DNA of 64,000 bases. Source: RGIG4034 sp045576455 (GTDB taxonomy: Bacteria > Bacillota > Clostridia > Lachnospirales > Lachnospiraceae). The stretch covers positions 62,001 through 126,000 of the forward strand of contig JAZNGM010000004.1 of the NCBI GenBank assembly GCA_045576455.1. Reading direction: 5' to 3'. The notes beneath the pieces are model-generated. The model did not search any database and was not told the DNA's origin. It was given only the letters and a program-made list of their open reading frames with translations. A program made the position numbers and the translations under genes. This document shows positions 61,235-64,000 of this stretch, piece after piece. Each line of letters opens with the position of its first letter. The first letter of the stretch is position 1.

Positions 61235-62530
61235 TCACTCGACACTTAACTCTCCCCAAACAGACACTAACCATTCCGTCATCTTTTTGTTGATTTCATA
61301 TATTTCCTGGTACTTTTCCTGCCCTTTAAACCAAGCAAGTGCAATCAACTGATTGGATAGAACAACATACGGCACTGCTTTTTTCTCTGCAGCTGTAAGT
61401 TTTGCTACATCATCATATCCATAGATGATATTTTTATATATCTGAATCCACTTCAATAATTTTGATTCGTTTCCTGGATCAAAACTCTCAGACAGAATAG
61501 CTGTTGCCGCATAGCAAGGGTCAAAAATTCTGATATTTCTTTCGCTCAATTCAAAGTCAATGAATCCCCATTTATCTTCAGCTACAATGATATTTCCGGG
61601 ATTAGGGTCCCTGTGAATCACTTGTGTAGGTAGATTCTTCAATATCTCTCCAAAGTTTTCTACATAATCCACAAAAACATCTTCCGATACATTAATCTTT
61701 CCTCTTAGTTTCGGAATCGCCCAGTTTTTAACACTCTCATAGATATTGGCATCTTTCACCAATACCTCCACACTTTCCAATGCTTTGCTGAGCTGCCCTA
61801 TCACTTCGCCTACGAAACGAGCATTTTCTACCAAATCATCTTCATACATGTTGTTAATCTTTATCTGCTGACCTTCCAAGCGTTTTGATAAGCAAAAATA
61901 TAGCTCTCCGTCTGCGATATATTCCTCTCCTTCCAACGTTTTCACCGGTGTCGCTGCAAACAATCCTGCATTTTCCAATGCTTTTGAAATGCAAATGTGA
62001 TTCTTAAGTTTACCCAAGTTTGCTGAAAATTTTAAAACATAGTCTTTGCCAATATAGAAAGCATTCTCATTCCTGTTACCGCTTCCTTCGTAGTAAATAT
62101 CAGAAATGTTTTCATTCTCCAATCCCCACTTCTTTAAAATACTTGTCGCTTTTTTATGTGTAACCATTACATGTTCCTCCTTAACAATATTGATTCTATA
62201 AGGCTTTTTCACCTTATGTAGTTTCAAGTACTGTGCAGGTGTACATCCAAATTCACGTGCAAATGCCTTATAAAAACCGGCATGTGTTTCAAAACCATAC
62301 ATCAACGCCACGTCAATCATTTTATTTCCACATTTTATGTCATAAATGGCATTTAGCAATCTGCGTCTTAATATATATTGCATTACAGGCAATCCAACTG
62401 CAGTCTGAAACAATCTATAATAATGGAATACTGAAAAACCGGCTCTCTCGCTCAATTCCGCTGCCGAAATATCACATTTGATGTTGTCTTCAATATAGTC
62501 AATACTATCTTGTATTATTTCTCTGTACAC
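61235..62530 (-). CDS. AraC-type HTH fused to an aminoglycoside phosphotransferase-like kinase
   Basis: A 431-residue fusion. Residues 1-105 are an AraC DNA-binding domain (LSERAGFSVFHYYRLFQTAV and VALMYGFETHAGFYKAFA). Residues about 122-430 are an APH/choline kinase-like domain with the catalytic loop VIHRDPNPGNII (His-x-Asp and Asn) and the metal motif FIDFELSE. Within the junction, GGAGG lies 8 bases before an in-frame ATG at 62167 (MVTHKKATSILKKW), so a free kinase of 310 residues could also be made. Substrate unknown. Confidence 0.88.
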   Translation of the reverse strand: MYREIIQDSIDYIEDNIKCDISAAELSERAGFSVFHYYRLFQTAVGLPVMQYILRRRLLNAIYDIKCGNKMIDVALMYGFETHAGFYKAFAREFGCTPAQYLKLHKVKKPYRINIVKEEHVMVTHKKATSILKKWGLENENISDIYYEGSGNRNENAFYIGKDYVLKFSANLGKLKNHICISKALENAGLFAATPVKTLEGEEYIADGELYFCLSKRLEGQQIKINNMYEDDLVENARFVGEVIGQLSKALESVEVLVKDANIYESVKNWAIPKLRGKINVSEDVFVDYVENFGEILKNLPTQVIHRDPNPGNIIVAEDKWGFIDFELSERNIRIFDPCYAATAILSESFDPGNESKLLKWIQIYKNIIYGYDDVAKLTAAEKKAVPYVVLSNQLIALAWFKGQEKYQEIYEINKKMTEWLVSVWGELSVE

Positions 62531-62658
62531 GCTTACACTCCTTTCCTGTTTTTCGTAGCTACACCTATATAATAACGCGACTTTTCTGAAAAACCTTTCC
62601 TATTTTGCCATATTGGAATCTGTATAATACTAACATACCTTATTCTTTTCTAAAATTA

Positions 62659-62685
62659 AATGCCGCAGATACACTCTACGGCATT
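62659..62685 (-). terminator. Terminator after the zinc-dependent phospholipase-like gene
   Basis: Perfect 7-bp arms (AATGCCG and its complement) with a 13-base loop, followed on the minus strand by TAATTTTAG. It lies 37 bases past the stop at 62722. The rest of the gap to 62530 shows nothing clear. Confidence 0.7.
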
Positions 62686-62721
62686 CATATTATCGATTTA
62701 ATTAGTTCAACAACCATCTAA

Positions 62722-63402
62722 TTACATGATTATGTACCCATTTGTCCATCTCGTTGGAACATAGTACTTCTCAGGATGTATTAATTCTTCTCCTTTGCGA
62801 AATGCTGTTATGGCATTAACACACTCTTTGATACATAGTCGAATGCATTCCAAACTAATATCATATGTATACACTTCCAAGTCCTCTTTCTCAGCTGCTG
62901 GGTCATCAAAGAAATCCTGATATAAACCTTGTACCACTTCATCATATAGTTCCGGATGAAGCCCATCCAATTCCAGATTTCTATCCTCCTCCAGCATATA
63001 TACCAATTCAAATTCATTTCGTAAAATATAGTTTAAGCGATGGAAATCCATATATCCCTTTTGATACATTGCCTGACGTTCTTCTTTGGACTGCGCCTTA
63101 GAACGTATCTGTGTTTCCATTATCTCATGAAACCATACCATATCCGTAATCAGATGACACAAAACTCCCAGATACAATTCATCCTGTTTCATTATATCCG
63201 CATATCTTGATACAAAGGTCATCCAATTTCCACCTTTCTTATCTCCATGAATTTCAAGATAATGCGTACGGTTTTTAGATGAATCCTCATGACAAGACAT
63301 ATCGGGGCATAAGGACCCCATCTTAAATCGATTCATATTTTCTATTTTTACCTGTTCTGCCACTTTCTCTGCAATCAAGTAGTGAATCATTCTAGACGGC
63401 AT
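62722..63402 (-). CDS. Zinc-dependent phospholipase C-like protein
   Basis: A 226-residue, His/Asp-rich helical protein. MPSRMIHYLIAEKVAEQ, GSLCPDMSCHED, THYLEIHGD and LGVLCHLITDMVWFHEIM give spaced His and Asp residues like the zinc-dependent phospholipase C/S1-P1 fold. There is no signal peptide, so it acts in the cytoplasm. AGGAAGGAGG supports the ATG, which lies 3 bases after the methyltransferase stop. Substrate unknown; family assignment is by motif only. Confidence 0.75.
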   Translation of the reverse strand: MPSRMIHYLIAEKVAEQVKIENMNRFKMGSLCPDMSCHEDSSKNRTHYLEIHGDKKGGNWMTFVSRYADIMKQDELYLGVLCHLITDMVWFHEIMETQIRSKAQSKEERQAMYQKGYMDFHRLNYILRNEFELVYMLEEDRNLELDGLHPELYDEVVQGLYQDFFDDPAAEKEDLEVYTYDISLECIRLCIKECVNAITAFRKGEELIHPEKYYVPTRWTNGYIIM

Positions 63403-63405
63403 AGC

Positions 63406-64000
63406 CTACGCCTCCTTCCTACAACAATACAGATATGTATCTCTTTCAAACGTAAACTGTCCCTGTTCATTCTTAAACTGCTCCAGAAACTTCAAAAAAT
63501 CTCTTCTCCGAATCTCCAATGATTCTCTTACCGGACGGCATACCTGTTGAATGTACTCCACAAATTCCTCTGCTGTAGCAAAGTGAAGTGTTATTACATA
63601 TGCGTGCTTTTCTATCTTAGAAAAAACTGCTTGTATTTCTTTTTCCCAATCTTCCACATGCCCTCTTTGCTTGTGGTATAACTTGTCCAGTTCCGTATAC
63701 TCTTCCTCTATAAAAAACTCTCGTAATAAGGGCTGCAGCTTCTCGTAAAAAAGCAAACCACCCCAAGTGCAGATAAACACACCGTTTTCTGAAAGTGCTG
63801 CAGAAAATTTGCGATACAGGGTATTCCTATCGCTAATATGTGACACCACATGATTAAAGAAAATGCGATCATAAGCTCCCTCTAAAAACATACTCTCCAA
63901 ATCTTCCCATACAAATGCAAACTCATTGTCCCCTAAATTTCTTTCTGCTTCCTGTTCTTTGATGTAAGTGCAAAAAGTATCCATATGGGTGTTATGCTTG
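63406..64000 (-). CDS. Class I SAM-dependent methyltransferase (partial, N-terminus beyond window)
   Basis: About 197 residues to the right edge; the frame is open beyond the ATG at 63984, so that ATG is probably internal. The visible part lacks the G-x-G-x-G SAM loop, which would lie outside, but FVWEDLESM, DRIFFNHVVSHISDRNTLYR and LSENGVFICTWGG match motifs II-III of class I methyltransferases. It is followed closely by the phospholipase-like gene. Substrate unknown. Confidence 0.82.
   Translation of the reverse strand, partial: KHNTHMDTFCTYIKEQEAERNLGDNEFAFVWEDLESMFLEGAYDRIFFNHVVSHISDRNTLYRKFSAALSENGVFICTWGGLLFYEKLQPLLREFFIEEEYTELDKLYHKQRGHVEDWEKEIQAVFSKIEKHAYVITLHFATAEEFVEYIQQVCRPVRESLEIRRRDFLKFLEQFKNEQGQFTFERDTYLYCCRKEA

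Noticed and set aside
1..64000. Insertion sequences, prophage or integrated elements
   Set aside because: No transposase, integrase, phage structural gene or tRNA/att-like junction was seen anywhere in the window.

Overview
The window reads as chromosome from a low-GC, anaerobic gut-type Firmicute, most likely a member of Lachnospiraceae. Supporting signs are the rpmG-secE-nusG order, a complete type II fatty-acid operon that uses FabK rather than FabI, a T-box tyrS leader, strong AGGAGG-type ribosome sites, and many sugar- and signal-related accessory genes. The family assignment is inference from gene content; no rRNA lies in the window. About three quarters of the genes lie on the minus strand.

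Left third (1-23,200). This part holds the translation/secretion genes rpmG-secE-nusG (nusG cut by the left edge), murA, an LysM-G5-M23 cell-wall hydrolase, dinB, a flavin reductase next to a small alarmone synthetase, a hemolysin III-like protein, galE, a large hybrid histidine kinase, an alanine/glycine symporter, ilvE and uppP. These are followed by an MBOAT/SGNH acyl-transfer pair for surface polymers and a zinc operon, zur-znuA-znuC-znuB. The zinc operon has two tandem 15-bp palindromes just downstream of its promoter, which I read as Zur operators. An odd nested inverted repeat (15,928-16,071) lies between uppP and the acyl-transfer pair.

Middle (23,200-41,900). An operon acpP-fabH-fabK-fabD-fabG-fabF-fabZ ends in a MarR regulator and has a palindrome over the acpP -10 box. 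It is followed by an orphan solute-binding lipoprotein. Next come a MATE exporter, an AraC-controlled cluster of a TIM-barrel epimerase and two paralogous Gfo/Idh/MocA dehydrogenases, a second hybrid kinase overlapping a response regulator, an amidohydrolase whose ribosome site is folded into a hairpin, and a family 6-like DNA glycosylase.

Right third (41,900-64,000). A probable operon encodes a serine hydrolase, a TPR-DUF4037-DUF4125 fusion protein and a duplicated beta-helix lipoprotein. A GH42 beta-galactosidase, a soluble chemoreceptor-like protein and a run of small accessory genes follow. Two AraC fusions (to a BtrH/C39-like domain and to an aminoglycoside-phosphotransferase-like kinase) each carry an internal ribosome site and ATG at the domain junction. 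A five-gene GNAT/HAD operon is preceded by a 20-codon leader ORF and a terminator that can refold, a typical ribosome-mediated attenuator layout. A RelB-YoeB toxin-antitoxin locus has a toxin broken by one missing base. A class I methyltransferase is cut by the right edge.

The most distinctive points are the leader-peptide attenuator ahead of the GNAT genes, the two AraC-effector fusions with internal starts, the TPR-DUF4037-DUF4125 operon, the hairpin-masked amidohydrolase start and the nested inverted repeat. Family names come from recognising motifs by eye; no database search was run. No stretch over 300 bases lacks annotation: 54,911-55,343 is the tyrS leader, and 58,191-58,582 is the attenuator leader plus a terminator.
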